A stretch of 35,966 nucleotides of DNA from Microcella sp. (GTDB taxonomy: Bacteria > Actinomycetota > Actinomycetes > Actinomycetales > Microbacteriaceae), in contig JAOASR010000131.1 of NCBI GenBank assembly GCA_030158585.1, positions 1 through 35,966 of the forward strand. The letters run 5' to 3'. A program made the translations under genes and the position numbers. This document shows positions 1 through 8,419 of the stretch, piece by piece; position 1 is the first letter of the stretch; each line of letters begins with the position of its first letter. The notes beneath the pieces were generated by a model. It did not search any database. It had not been told where the DNA came from and saw only the letters and a program-made list of their open reading frames with translations.

Positions 1-4
1 TCTC

Positions 5-36
5 GTGCGCCCGGGGGCGCGCGGTGTGCCCGAAAC
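5..36 (-). repeat. Dispersed palindromic element, copy 1 (partial)
   Basis: This 32-base stretch is the reverse complement of 20789-20820 with 30 of 32 positions identical. It contains the palindromic core GCGCCC-GG-GGGCGC and the tail GTGTGCCCGAAAC. The other half of the element would lie before base 1, so the copy is cut by the window edge. The 11-mer GCGCGGTGTGC occurs here at 19-29 and again at 38-48. The position is intergenic, downstream of adnB. Confidence 0.6.
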
Positions 37-76
37 TGCGCGGTGTGCCTCTTCGCGCCTCACCCGCCGTGCAGGT

Positions 77-140
77 GTTGCCCGTGCCGCACGCGTTCGC
101 TCGCCCCGCACGGATGAACCCATGCGGGGCGGGTGGCAAC
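77..140. terminator. Hairpin downstream of adnB, possible terminator
   Basis: A perfect 9-bp stem (CGCCCCGCA at 102-110, TGCGGGGCG at 123-131) closes a 12-base loop. An outer 6-bp match (GTTGCC at 77-82, GGCAAC at 135-140) flanks it. It lies about 100 bases past the adnB stop codon, where a terminator for the adnAB transcript would be expected. There is no U-tract, as is common in high-GC actinobacteria. Apart from this hairpin and the repeat at 5-36, bases 1-238 show nothing else I can support. Confidence 0.4.
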
Positions 141-238
141 GTGCGGGCAGGGGCGTTCCGGCGCTGGCAGAGTCGGCCGCGCCATGCAGGAGTGCGCGGC
201 GAGCGAGCGACCGAGCTGGCTGGCGGTGAGCGGGCGGC

Positions 239-3200
239 TCAGTCGGCGTCGATGGCCGCACGCCACAGTGCGCGCAGCTCGGCCTCGTCGGGAAGTCGCT
301 CGGGGCGCAGCACCTCGTCGTCGGCGACGAAGTAGAACGCCGCCTCGACACTCTCGAGCGGCAGCCCTCGCCAGCGCGCGTAGGCGAGCCGGTAGACGGC
401 GAGCTGCAGCTCTTTCGCGGCGCGGTCGGCGGCGTCGCGCGGCGCGCGGCCGGTCTTCCAGTCGACGATCTCGACGCGTTCGTGGCCGTCGGAGCCGGGC
501 GGCAGCGCGTAGACGGCGTCGATCTTGCAGACGAGGATGCGCCCCTCGAGCGGCACGTGCAGCTCGCGCTCGACGTCGAGCGGCTGGCGGGCCGCCCACG
601 GCGAGCTCTCGAAGGTGCGCTGCAGCTCGGCGAGCCGCTCGCGCTCGACGGCCTCTCCCCCGGCCTCGTCGTCGTAACCGAGGTCGAGGGCGATGCCGTC
701 GACGGCGTCGTCGATCGTGGCGAGCCCGTAGCGCTGCTCGACCCAGCGGTGAAAGACGGTGCCGAGCCGCGTCGCCCGGTACGGCCGCTGCGGCATGGGC
801 CGTCGCAGTCGCTCGACGATGGCCTCGCGGTCGGTGACGAACTCTTTGAGGGTCGACGCGGCGACGCGCAGGGGCACGGATGCTCGGCGCGCGCCGGCGA
901 GACGCTCAGCCCGCTCGGCGAGCAGCAGCGTGATGTCGTCGTGCCACGCGCTGCAGGCCTCGGGGTTCGCGGCCCTCACGCGCGCGGCGGCGCGTTCGAG
1001 CGCCGGACGGCGACCGCCGAGCGGGTCGCCCGGCCACCACGGCAGCTGCTCGTCGTCGGTCACGAGCGGGTTCTCGTCATGCTCGGTCGCGTCTGGCACG
1101 GGCGGAAGGATGCCGCGCTCGATGAGCGGCACGAGGAAGGGGCTCACGGCGCGCGGCCGGGCCTGCCCCGCCCAGAACGACCCCGTGAGCAGCAGCCGGT
1201 GGCGGGCGCGCGTGACGGCGACGTAGGCGAGGCGGCGCTCCTCGCGCTCGAGGTGGGCGGCGACCTCGGCGGAGTAGGCGTCGCGCCGCTCGAGCAGGTC
1301 TTTGCGGCTCTCGGCCCCGCGCCAGGCGAAGACCGGCAGCTCGGCGGCGTCGCCGCGCAGGTCGTAGGGCAGCACGCCGAGGCTCAGCCAGCCGATCGTG
1401 CCCTCGCGAGGCTTGGCGGGCAGCTCGTCGGCGACGAGGCGCGGCACGACGACGTGGTCCCACTCCAGGCCTTTGGAGCCGTGGATGGTGAGCACCTGCA
1501 CGGTGCCCGGCTCGGGGTCTTCGCTACGGGGCGAGAGGTTGTCGCGCCATTCGGCCTCGCGCAGCCACGACAGGAACCCGCCGAGCGTGGCGTGGTCGGC
1601 GAGCGCAAGGTAGCCGTCGAGCGCGTCGAGGAACGCCTCGCGGGGCGCGTCGCGCAGCACGCGCGCGGGGTTGGCGGCGACCTCGATGTCGAGCTGCAGC
1701 TCGTGCTCGACGGCGGCCACGAGGTCGGGCAGGTCGAGGGCGGTGCGCGAGCGCAGGCGGCCGAAGAGGCGACCGGCCTCGCGCAGCCGCTCGCGACCGG
1801 GGTCGCTCAGCCGCGCGAGCTGACCGTGGTCGTCGGGCGCCGTGGCGACGAAGTCGAGGGCGTCGACGAGCGATACGCCGTCGGTCGCCGCGACGCTGGC
1901 ACGCATGCGCTCGATGACCTCGGGTGAGAAGGCGCGTTGGGCGAGGTCGCGCTCGCGCAGCCACGACGCGATGCCGCGCAGTGCTTCGAGGTCGGCGAGG
2001 CCGACGCGCCAGCGAGGCCCGGCCAGCAGGCGCACGAGCTCGGTGCCCGCGGCGGGGTCGTCGACGACGGCGAGCGCGCTGACGAGGTCGGCGATCTCGG
2101 GCTCGGCGAGCAGCCCGCCGATGCCGAGCACGTGAAACGGCACGGAGTGCTCGCGCAGCGCCGCGAGGAACACCGGCTGCAGCGTGCGATTGCGCATGAG
2201 CAGGGCGGCGCTCGGGCGCAGCGGGCGGCCCTCGTCGTCGAGTGCGCCCGCGGGCTTGCCGTGCGGAGGCGCGGCGAGGCGGGCGGCGAGCCAGCGCGCC
2301 ACGGCGTCCGCCTCCTCCTGCACGGTCTCGAGGTGGACGAGCTCGACGGGCTCGTCGCTCGCCGCGGGACCCGGGTCGAGCCGCTCGACGGGCACGCCGC
2401 CGCGCGCCGTGAGGGGCTCGACGAGCGCGTTGGCGACGTCGAGGATGCGGTGGCCGTTGCGCCACGAGGTGCTGAGCGAGTACCGCGCGACGGCCGCCGC
2501 GACGGTGGCCTCGGCGCCGGCGGCGGTCGCGGCGGCGGTCTCCTCAGCATCCGCGGCAGCGCCGCCCGCAGCGCCCCCGGCCGCACCGTTCAGCGCGAAG
2601 CGCCGGGCGAAGTCGTCGAGGTTCGAGGCGCTCGCGCCGCGCCAGCCGTAGATCGACTGGTGCGGGTCGCCGACAGCCATCACGGGCATGCCGGCGAAGA
2701 GCGCGGCGAGCAGGCGCGACTGGGCGACATTCGTGTCTTGGTACTCGTCGAGCAGCACGACGCGATACCGATCGCGGATGCCCGCCGCGACGTCGGCGTG
2801 ACGCCCTACGATGCGCAGCGCGAGGCTCACCTGGTCGCTGAACTCGACGAGCCCGTCACGCGCCTTCAGCTCGTGGAAGCGCTCGACGAGGTCCACGAGC
2901 GGCAGCGTCGCCCCGAGCCTCATGAGCTGCTGCATCGGGGCGGTGCGCTCGTGCCGGTCGCCGAGCGGCAGCTCGGCGACGCCCAGGAACTCGTCGATGT
3001 AGCGCCGCACGTCGCCGATCTCGGCGTCGTGCTCGGCGACGGAGTGGGCGAGCTGCAGCACCGCGGCGGTGATGCGGTCGACGGGCAGGTCGAGGTCGGC
3101 GAGCCGCGAGTCGTGCGAGCTCGTGACGAGCTGCCGGGCGAGCTGCCACGCGCTCGCCTCGCCGAGCACGGCGCCCTCCGGGTCGCGGCCGATGAGCACC

Positions 3201-3607
3201 GCGTGGTCGCGGTACAGCGTCGAGGCGAACGCGTTGTAGGTCGAGACGCTCGGCTGGGTGAATGCGTCGACGAGAGGCGGAGCATCCGGCTCTCGATTCA
3301 TCATGGGCGTGCGCCCGAGCGCGGTGAGCCGCTCGCGGATGCGGTGTGAGAGCTCGCCGGCGGCCTTGCGTGTGAAGGTGAGGCCGAGCACCTGCTCGGG
3401 CTGTACGAAGCCGTTCGCGACGAGCCACAGAACGCGCGCCGACATCGTCTCGGTCTTGCCCGAACCGGCTCCTGCGACGACCAGGGCGGGGGCGAGGGGC
3501 GATTCGATGACCAAGCGCTGCTCGGCAGTGGGCCGGTGCTGCCCGATGGCGTCGGCGATGTCGTCGGCGCTCACGCGAGCGCCCGGCACGGTGGCGATCC
3601 AGCTCAT
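239..3607 (-). CDS. adnB: AdnB-like UvrD/Rep-family helicase with C-terminal RecB-type nuclease domain
   Basis: A 1122-residue ATP-dependent 3'-5' DNA translocase and nuclease subunit for double-strand-break end resection. The sequence shows a Q motif near residue 25, Walker A GAGSGKTE at 46-53, DEYQDT (motif II) near 287, GDPHQSIYGWRGA near 310, and late motifs including LTIHGSKGLEWD and VAVTRARHRL. A PD-(D/E)XK nuclease lies in the last 120 residues (CKIDAVYA, VDWKTG, QLAVYRLAY). The layout and length match mycobacterial AdnB, the main motor of AdnAB. An Ala/Gly-rich insertion follows the GWRGA motif. The ATG overlaps the upstream gene's stop as TGATG, so the two are translationally coupled and probably form one heterodimer. 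A lone UvrD-like exonuclease is less likely given the adjacent partner. Confidence 0.9.
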   Translation of the reverse strand: MSWIATVPGARVSADDIADAIGQHRPTAEQRLVIESPLAPALVVAGAGSGKTETMSARVLWLVANGFVQPEQVLGLTFTRKAAGELSHRIRERLTALGRTPMMNREPDAPPLVDAFTQPSVSTYNAFASTLYRDHAVLIGRDPEGAVLGEASAWQLARQLVTSSHDSRLADLDLPVDRITAAVLQLAHSVAEHDAEIGDVRRYIDEFLGVAELPLGDRHERTAPMQQLMRLGATLPLVDLVERFHELKARDGLVEFSDQVSLALRIVGRHADVAAGIRDRYRVVLLDEYQDTNVAQSRLLAALFAGMPVMAVGDPHQSIYGWRGASASNLDDFARRFALNGAAGGAAGGAAADAEETAAATAAGAEATVAAAVARYSLSTSWRNGHRILDVANALVEPLTARGGVPVERLDPGPAASDEPVELVHLETVQEEADAVARWLAARLAAPPHGKPAGALDDEGRPLRPSAALLMRNRTLQPVFLAALREHSVPFHVLGIGGLLAEPEIADLVSALAVVDDPAAGTELVRLLAGPRWRVGLADLEALRGIASWLRERDLAQRAFSPEVIERMRASVAATDGVSLVDALDFVATAPDDHGQLARLSDPGRERLREAGRLFGRLRSRTALDLPDLVAAVEHELQLDIEVAANPARVLRDAPREAFLDALDGYLALADHATLGGFLSWLREAEWRDNLSPRSEDPEPGTVQVLTIHGSKGLEWDHVVVPRLVADELPAKPREGTIGWLSLGVLPYDLRGDAAELPVFAWRGAESRKDLLERRDAYSAEVAAHLEREERRLAYVAVTRARHRLLLTGSFWAGQARPRAVSPFLVPLIERGILPPVPDATEHDENPLVTDDEQLPWWPGDPLGGRRPALERAAARVRAANPEACSAWHDDITLLLAERAERLAGARRASVPLRVAASTLKEFVTDREAIVERLRRPMPQRPYRATRLGTVFHRWVEQRYGLATIDDAVDGIALDLGYDDEAGGEAVERERLAELQRTFESSPWAARQPLDVERELHVPLEGRILVCKIDAVYALPPGSDGHERVEIVDWKTGRAPRDAADRAAKELQLAVYRLAYARWRGLPLESVEAAFYFVADDEVLRPERLPDEAELRALWRAAIDAD

Positions 3608-6600
3608 CAGTCGTCCCCCGTCACAGGCGGCACGCGGTGCAGGCGATGCCGCAGCGAGCCGTAGTCGAAGCGGCCGACGGTGCGAGCGCCGGTGAGCTCA
3701 GCGACGGCGATCGCCGCGACCGCCTGGCGCAGCCGCTCGCGGAACGCCTCGAGCCCCGCATCGTCGAGCACAGGCTGGCTCGCCTCGCGGTACGGCTTGC
3801 CGCGCACGCCCTCGCGCACGAAGAGCAGTCTCGCGCCCTCGGCGTGGTGCGGGCCGAGGGCGTCGAGCGCCTCGTCGAACGCGCCGTCGGCGTAGGCGAG
3901 CTGGTAAGCGCCGAGCTGCGCGTTCTCGGCCGCCTTCTGGTCGGTCACCGGTCGCCCGGTCTTCAGGTCGATGATGCGCACGGCGCCGTCGTCGGCGCGC
4001 TCGATGCGATCGACGGTGCCGCGCAGGCGCGCGCGATCGACCTCGACCTCGAACGAGCGCTCGGCGGCGACGAGAGCGCGGCCCGCGGCGGCCGCATCCT
4101 GCAGATAGGTGGCGACACCCACGGCGTAGCGGCGAGCGAGACGGCGCTGCTGGTCGGCGAGCCACGGCGACTCGAACACGAGCTCGCTCCAGCGAGCCTC
4201 GATCGCCGCCCAGACGGCGTCGACGCTCGGGTCGGTCGCGGTCTCCATCGCCCCGTGCACGATCGTGCCGATGCCCATCGCCGGGCTCGACTCCTCAGGG
4301 GCGATGCGGTCGAGGAACCAGTCGAGCGGCGAGGCTTCGATCGCCTCGAGCTTCGAGGGCGAGAGCGAGACGCGCTCGGCGTCGGCGAAGAGCGACGCGG
4401 TCGTCGACGCATCGAGCAGCCCCCACCAGTCATCGGGGCTCGCTCCAGCCACCTCGGCCTCGGCAAGCCGACTCAGAGCGACGGCGGCGTCGGCCCTCGC
4501 GGTCTCGCCCGAGGCGGGGTCGGCGAGGATGCGCCGCAGATGCCCCACGAGCCGACGCAGCGAGCGCGGCCGACCTCGGCGCCGCTCGGCGGCCGCGGCG
4601 CCGCCCGCACCGTCGAGCTCGGCGGCGGCATCGGCGACGAACTGCCACAGGGCGCTCGGCTGCTCGTCGTCGCCCGAGGTCGCGGTGACGATGAGCTGCT
4701 GCCGCGCGCGCGAGAACGCGAGCACGGCCATGCGCAGCTCGTCGTCGAGCACGAGGCGCCTCTCGTCGAGGTCGTCGACGGGCAGACCGCGGGCGAGGCG
4801 GCTCACCGCGGGCGCGTGCAGCAGCGTGCCGCGGATGCGCAGGTTCGGCCACACGCCCTCGGTGAGGCCGGCGACGATGACGACGTCGACCTCGAGACCC
4901 GTCGCCGAGGCGGGCGTCGTGACGAGCACCGACTCGGCGACCCGCACGGGGGCGAGCAGGTCGTCGGCGACGTCGCTGTCGAGCACGCGCGCGAGGAACG
5001 CCTCGACGGTCGCCTCGGGCACGGTGTCGACGATCGTCGTCGCGGCCGTGAACACGGCGACGACGGCATCGAGCGCGCGGTCGGCCTCGGCGGCGACGAC
5101 GCCGCTGCCGGCCGATTGCCTGGCCCAGTCGTCGGCGACGCGCGCGTCGCTCCAGGCCGTCCAGAGCAGCTCGTCGACCGTCGCCCCTGCCTCGTGCTGA
5201 CCGCGGATGCACGCGAGGGTGCGCGCGACGCGTGCGGCACGACGGGCCACGCGATGGTCGATCGTCTCGAGCCGGTCGGGGGCGGCGAGCGCCTCGACGA
5301 GCAGCTCGTCGGCGGAGCGGTCGCCCTCGCCCGCGAGCTCCTCCGCCCGCAGCGCGCGACGCAGCCGCCGCAGGCCGATGCGGTCGAGCCCGCCGAGCGG
5401 GCCGAGCAGCAGCTCGGTCGCCGCGGAGGCGTCGAGGGGGCTGCGGCCGACCCCGACATCGACGAAGCGGATGAGGGCACGCGCCGCGGGGTGCTCGCGC
5501 AGCGGCCGCCCGGCCGCGGTCGTGCGCACCGGAACCTCGGCGACGGCGAGCGCCCGAGCGATGAGCGGCACCTGGGCGCCGCTGCGCACGACGACGGCCA
5601 TGCGCGACCACGGCACGCGATCGAGCACGTGGCGCTCGCGCAGCAGATCGGCGATGAGCGAGCGCTCGCGGGCCCCGCTCGGTGCCGAGAGGGCGAGCAG
5701 GGCGGGCTCGAGAAGAGCGGGCGCAACCAGGGCGGGCTCGAGAAGAGCGGGCGCGGCCGGCGCCGGCTCGACGAGGCCGTCGCCGCCCTCCGATGACTGC
5801 TCGGCATCGCACTCGCGCCCAGCAGCCGCTCGGCGCTGCAGCCCCGCGGCCGCCGTGCCGACGCGCGACGCGAGCGAGGCGACGAGCGAGCGGATGACCG
5901 GCCCGTGCCGGTGCGCGGTGCCGAGCACGAGCGTCGGCAGCACCGCACCCTCGACGAGCGCCGCGAAGCGCGCGACGGCGTCGGGCTCGGCGCCGCGGAA
6001 GGTGTTGGTCGCGACGTCGGGATCGCCGAGCACGACGACCGTCGATCCACGCGCCGCGAGCGCCGCGAGCAGGTCGAAGCCGCTCGGTGTCGCGTCGTGC
6101 GCGTCGTCAAGCACGAAGAGCCGCGGCACCGGCGGTGCGCTCGCGCGGGGCGCCCGCACGAGCCCGATCGCCGCGCGCACGAGCTCGGCCGGGTCGACCT
6201 GATCGGCGCGCGACCCCCCGAGCACGGCGCGGTACTCCTCGACGAAGTCGGCGATCGCCGCCCACTCGGGTCGCGACCGCCGCGCCGCCGCGGCCCGCAG
6301 GTCGTCAGGCGACCAGTCGTGCTCTGAGAGCCGCGCGATGAGGTCGCGGAGCTCGGTGCGGAACGCGCCGAGCGCGCGCACGTCGGGGCCGAGATGCTCA
6401 GGCCAGGCAGGGCCGAGGCGACTCGACCCGCCACCACTCGACCAACCCCCCAGCCCGAGCTCGTCGAGCCCCGCCCCCTCGAGCAGCTCGGCGATGTCGG
6501 CATCCTGATCAGCGCCGGAGAGCAGGCGCGGGTCGGGCCGACCGTCGAGCCGGGCATCCGCCGTGACGATCGCGTGGGCGTACGAGGCGATCGAGCGGGC

Positions 6601-6864
6601 GAGCGGGCCAGGCAGCACGGGAGCCGCCGCCTCGTCGGGCTCGGCGAGCCGGAGCGCCAGGCGGTCGCGCAGAGCGGTCGCCGTGCGGCGCGAGGGCGTG
6701 AGCACGAGCACCTCGTCAGGTGCGAGCCCGTCGTCGAGCACGGCCGCCGCCACGAGCTCGATCGCGACCGTGGTCTTCCCCGTTCCGGGAGCCCCGAGCA
6801 CGACCGCGCCTGCCCCGTTCCGCGCCGAGAGCGCGGCGAGCTGCGACGGGTCGAGCGAGGGCAT
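3607..6864 (-). CDS. adnA: AdnA-like helicase-nuclease, partner subunit
   Basis: A 1085-residue partner of the downstream AdnB-like protein. Walker A GAPGTGKTT is at residues 24-32. The motif II equivalent is LDDAH near 253 rather than DExx, which fits the weaker motor of AdnA. A RecB-type nuclease sits near 950-985 (GTVDRIE, IIDLKTG, QLGAYQLAY), so the nuclease looks intact. A Pro/Ala/Leu/Glu repeat insertion is encoded around 5698-5780. I chose the ATG at 6864 because a TAGCGT -10 hexamer ends six bases before it, indicating a leaderless message. The in-frame GTG at 6870 would lie within that six-base spacer. In mycobacteria AdnAB resects breaks in place of RecBCD; the role here is inferred from family and gene order. 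Confidence 0.86.
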   Translation of the reverse strand: MPSLDPSQLAALSARNGAGAVVLGAPGTGKTTVAIELVAAAVLDDGLAPDEVLVLTPSRRTATALRDRLALRLAEPDEAAAPVLPGPLARSIASYAHAIVTADARLDGRPDPRLLSGADQDADIAELLEGAGLDELGLGGWSSGGGSSRLGPAWPEHLGPDVRALGAFRTELRDLIARLSEHDWSPDDLRAAAARRSRPEWAAIADFVEEYRAVLGGSRADQVDPAELVRAAIGLVRAPRASAPPVPRLFVLDDAHDATPSGFDLLAALAARGSTVVVLGDPDVATNTFRGAEPDAVARFAALVEGAVLPTLVLGTAHRHGPVIRSLVASLASRVGTAAAGLQRRAAAGRECDAEQSSEGGDGLVEPAPAAPALLEPALVAPALLEPALLALSAPSGARERSLIADLLRERHVLDRVPWSRMAVVVRSGAQVPLIARALAVAEVPVRTTAAGRPLREHPAARALIRFVDVGVGRSPLDASAATELLLGPLGGLDRIGLRRLRRALRAEELAGEGDRSADELLVEALAAPDRLETIDHRVARRAARVARTLACIRGQHEAGATVDELLWTAWSDARVADDWARQSAGSGVVAAEADRALDAVVAVFTAATTIVDTVPEATVEAFLARVLDSDVADDLLAPVRVAESVLVTTPASATGLEVDVVIVAGLTEGVWPNLRIRGTLLHAPAVSRLARGLPVDDLDERRLVLDDELRMAVLAFSRARQQLIVTATSGDDEQPSALWQFVADAAAELDGAGGAAAAERRRGRPRSLRRLVGHLRRILADPASGETARADAAVALSRLAEAEVAGASPDDWWGLLDASTTASLFADAERVSLSPSKLEAIEASPLDWFLDRIAPEESSPAMGIGTIVHGAMETATDPSVDAVWAAIEARWSELVFESPWLADQQRRLARRYAVGVATYLQDAAAAGRALVAAERSFEVEVDRARLRGTVDRIERADDGAVRIIDLKTGRPVTDQKAAENAQLGAYQLAYADGAFDEALDALGPHHAEGARLLFVREGVRGKPYREASQPVLDDAGLEAFRERLRQAVAAIAVAELTGARTVGRFDYGSLRHRLHRVPPVTGDD
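5698..5754. repeat. 30-bp tandem duplication inside adnA
   Basis: Two copies of a 27-base identical segment (5698-5724 and 5728-5754) are spaced by exactly 30 bases, keeping frame. On the coding strand this gives repeated ALLEPAL units within an Ala/Pro-rich linker between the first helicase motifs and the second motor domain. It is likely a recent slippage product in a flexible loop. Confidence 0.75.
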
Positions 6865-6870
6865 GCCCAC

Positions 6871-6876
6871 ACGCTA
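6871..6876 (-). promoter_or_regulatory. Leaderless -10 element of adnAB
   Basis: On the minus strand the hexamer TAGCGT is followed by six bases and then the ATG at 6864. Transcription would begin at or next to the start codon. No Shine-Dalgarno is present. This element decides the adnA start. Confidence 0.55.
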
Positions 6877-6987
6877 GCGGGGGCCTCCGACACCCGCCCC
6901 GCGCCCGGCCGACGCCTCCGCCGACGCCCGACCGCGCGTTCGGATCCGCTCTCGGTGAACGCCGCAGAACCGGCTCGCGCGCCGGGG

Positions 6988-6993
6988 TACAGT
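6988..6993 (+). promoter_or_regulatory. Leaderless -10 element of the DUF3107 gene
   Basis: TACAGT is followed by seven bases and GTG at 7001. An in-frame GTG at 6992 overlaps this hexamer, so the promoter argues for the downstream GTG, which also gives the family-typical N terminus MDIRIGI. Confidence 0.55.
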
Positions 6994-7000
6994 GACGTTC

Positions 7001-7222
7001 GTGGACATTCGCATCGGCATCCTCAACAGCCCCCGTGAGCTCGCGTTCGAGACCTCGCAGACCGCCGCAGAGATTCAGAAGGCCGTCGGCGACGCCCTCG
7101 CGGGCGGTACGGTTCTCACCCTCTCCGACGACAAGGGCAAGCACTACGTGGTGCCCGCCGCCGCCATCGGCTACGTCGAGATCGGCACCGAGTCGACCCG
7201 CCGCATCGGGTTCGTCGGCTAG
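7001..7222 (+). CDS. DUF3107 family small protein (TB9.4-like)
   Basis: A 73-residue protein starting MDIRIGI with the family pattern: a short beta strand, ...PRELAFET.., an acidic helix, VLTLSDDKG, then YVEIGTESTRRIGFVG at the C terminus. It closely resembles M. tuberculosis TB9.4 (Rv3208A), a small conserved actinobacterial protein of unknown molecular role. The start is placed at GTG 7001 rather than the in-frame GTG 6992, because the homologue begins MEVKIGI and a -10 hexamer lies across 6992. The next gene starts three bases after the stop codon, so they probably share a transcript. Its position beside adnAB and the RNA helicase resembles mycobacterial gene order. Confidence 0.85.
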   Translation: MDIRIGILNSPRELAFETSQTAAEIQKAVGDALAGGTVLTLSDDKGKHYVVPAAAIGYVEIGTESTRRIGFVG

Positions 7223-7224
7223 TC

Positions 7225-7545
7225 ATGGAACTGCTCTTCGTGACGGTCATCGGCGCCGCCCTCGCCCTCGGGGTGCGCTACGCCGTGCCCGGTCGTGAGA
7301 CGCACGGCCTGCTGCTGATCCCCGCGATCGGCGCGGCCGCGACGGCCGTCACGTGGGTGCTCCTGCTGTGGCTGGGCTTCACCTTCGACGGCGGGTGGAT
7401 CTGGGTCTTCAGCCTCGTGATCGGCCCGGGCGTCGCGCTCGCCTTCGCGCTGCTGCTGCCCCCGCGCCGACGTGCCGCCGATGACGAGCTCCTCGCGCGC
7501 CTGATGACTCCGGGTGGGATGCCCGCCGCGACCGCCGCCGCCTGA
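7225..7545 (+). CDS. Small membrane protein, three predicted TM helices
   Basis: A 106-residue hydrophobic protein I cannot assign to a named family. Apparent membrane segments lie near residues 1-18, 28-50 and 57-78. A basic PPRRR stretch and an Ala-rich tail follow, so the C terminus is probably cytoplasmic. The ATG follows the DUF3107 stop after only two bases (TAGTCATG), implying a two-gene operon. No catalytic motif or signal peptide cleavage site is visible. It converges on the ferritin-like gene across a 55-base gap in which I see no strong hairpin. Confidence 0.75.
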   Translation: MELLFVTVIGAALALGVRYAVPGRETHGLLLIPAIGAAATAVTWVLLLWLGFTFDGGWIWVFSLVIGPGVALAFALLLPPRRRAADDELLARLMTPGGMPAATAAA

Positions 7546-7600
7546 CGAGCTCGCCGCTCACGCCCGACCCCGACGTCGCCGACCCGGAGGTGGGTGCGCG

Positions 7601-8317
7601 CTACGCCGTGAGGCCGAGGCGGTCGAGCCGCCGCGTGTGCTCGGCGATGAGCTCGGTGAAGACCGGTTCGATCTGCTCCTCGTCGCGCGCGCGATCGGTG
7701 TGCACGACGAGCGCCGAGCGCGCCTGCAGCATCGTGTCGCCCACGAGGCGTCGGCACCACAGCGCGAGGCGCGACGACAGCCGCGGGTTCGCGGCGATGG
7801 CCTTCTCGACGATGCCGTGCAGCGGCTGCTCGAGGTCGCCCACGCGCAGCGCCGTCTCGACGTTCTCGCGCGTCTCGCGCGGCAGACCGGCGCCCAGGCG
7901 CACCCAGAAGTCGGTGAGGAACCCGATCGTGACGTGCGCGCTCGCGACCTGCTCATGCCAGTCGGCGCCCATCGTGCGGCGCTCGAACTCCTGCACGCTC
8001 GCGAGGTGCGGCTCCATGACGGCGGTCGTGTCGAGCTTGAGTCGCTCCATCTCGGCGACGAGGCCCCGGTACCGGGCGAGGGCGGTGGCCGCGGCCTGAG
8101 CGAGAGCATCCTTCTCAGCGACCCGCGGGGCGTTCGCGACCGCGTGGCTCAACTGCTCGAAGAAGGTGAGGTGCAGCGCGGCGCAGTGGCCGAGGAAGAC
8201 GTCGGTCGCGGGCGTCAGCTCGTGGAGGTCGACGCGCGTCGCGGCGGTCGCCGTGTCGCGCGACGGGAGCGTGGGCGCGGGCGTGCGCAGACGCGAGCGA
8301 CGGAACCACGAGACCAC
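7601..8317 (-). CDS. Ferritin-like-fold protein of the MiaE-like type
   Basis: A 238-residue, mostly helical protein. After a short basic N terminus come helices with HCAALHLTFFEQLSHA, ALARYRGLVAEMERL, HEQVASAHVTIGFLTDFW and later LWCRRLVGDTMLQAR. Acidic and His residues are spaced as in ferritin-like four-helix bundles. It resembles the actinobacterial proteins annotated as ferritin-fold or tRNA-hydroxylase (MiaE)-like, with Rv3210c at the matching place beside the RhlE-like helicase in M. tuberculosis. Whether it binds a di-iron centre or modifies tRNA is not shown by sequence alone. The GTG start lies six bases after a TAGGCT -10 hexamer, suggesting leaderless expression. It is divergent from the RNA helicase gene. 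Confidence 0.7.
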   Translation of the reverse strand: MVSWFRRSRLRTPAPTLPSRDTATAATRVDLHELTPATDVFLGHCAALHLTFFEQLSHAVANAPRVAEKDALAQAAATALARYRGLVAEMERLKLDTTAVMEPHLASVQEFERRTMGADWHEQVASAHVTIGFLTDFWVRLGAGLPRETRENVETALRVGDLEQPLHGIVEKAIAANPRLSSRLALWCRRLVGDTMLQARSALVVHTDRARDEEQIEPVFTELIAEHTRRLDRLGLTA

Positions 8318-8323
8318 GCCGAC

Positions 8324-8329
8324 AGCCTA
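8324..8329 (-). promoter_or_regulatory. Leaderless -10 element of the ferritin-like gene
   Basis: On the minus strand TAGGCT, six bases, then GTG at 8317. No ribosome-binding site precedes the start. Confidence 0.5.
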
Positions 8330-8378
8330 GGCGATGGGGTGCGCGGAGCGGGCGCGATGCGCGAGGCACCCCGGCGGC

Positions 8379-8384
8379 TAAACT
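8379..8384 (+). promoter_or_regulatory. -10 element of the DEAD-box helicase gene
   Basis: TAAACT lies 35 bases before the GTG start at 8420, so unlike most genes here this one would have a leader of roughly 28 bases. No clear -35 hexamer is present. A weak purine run (AGGGCG at 8406-8411) could serve as the ribosome-binding site. Confidence 0.4.
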
Positions 8385-8419
8385 GAGGCCACCAAATACC
8401 AGACAGGGCGAACCTTCAC

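Noticed and set aside
1937-3349. 470-residue open frame on the plus strand
   Set aside because: Antisense shadow of adnB, whose helicase motifs are intact in the other frame.
3637-5796. 719-residue open frame on the plus strand
   Set aside because: Antisense shadow of adnA, with no domain and Arg/Asp/Glu/Gly-dominated composition.
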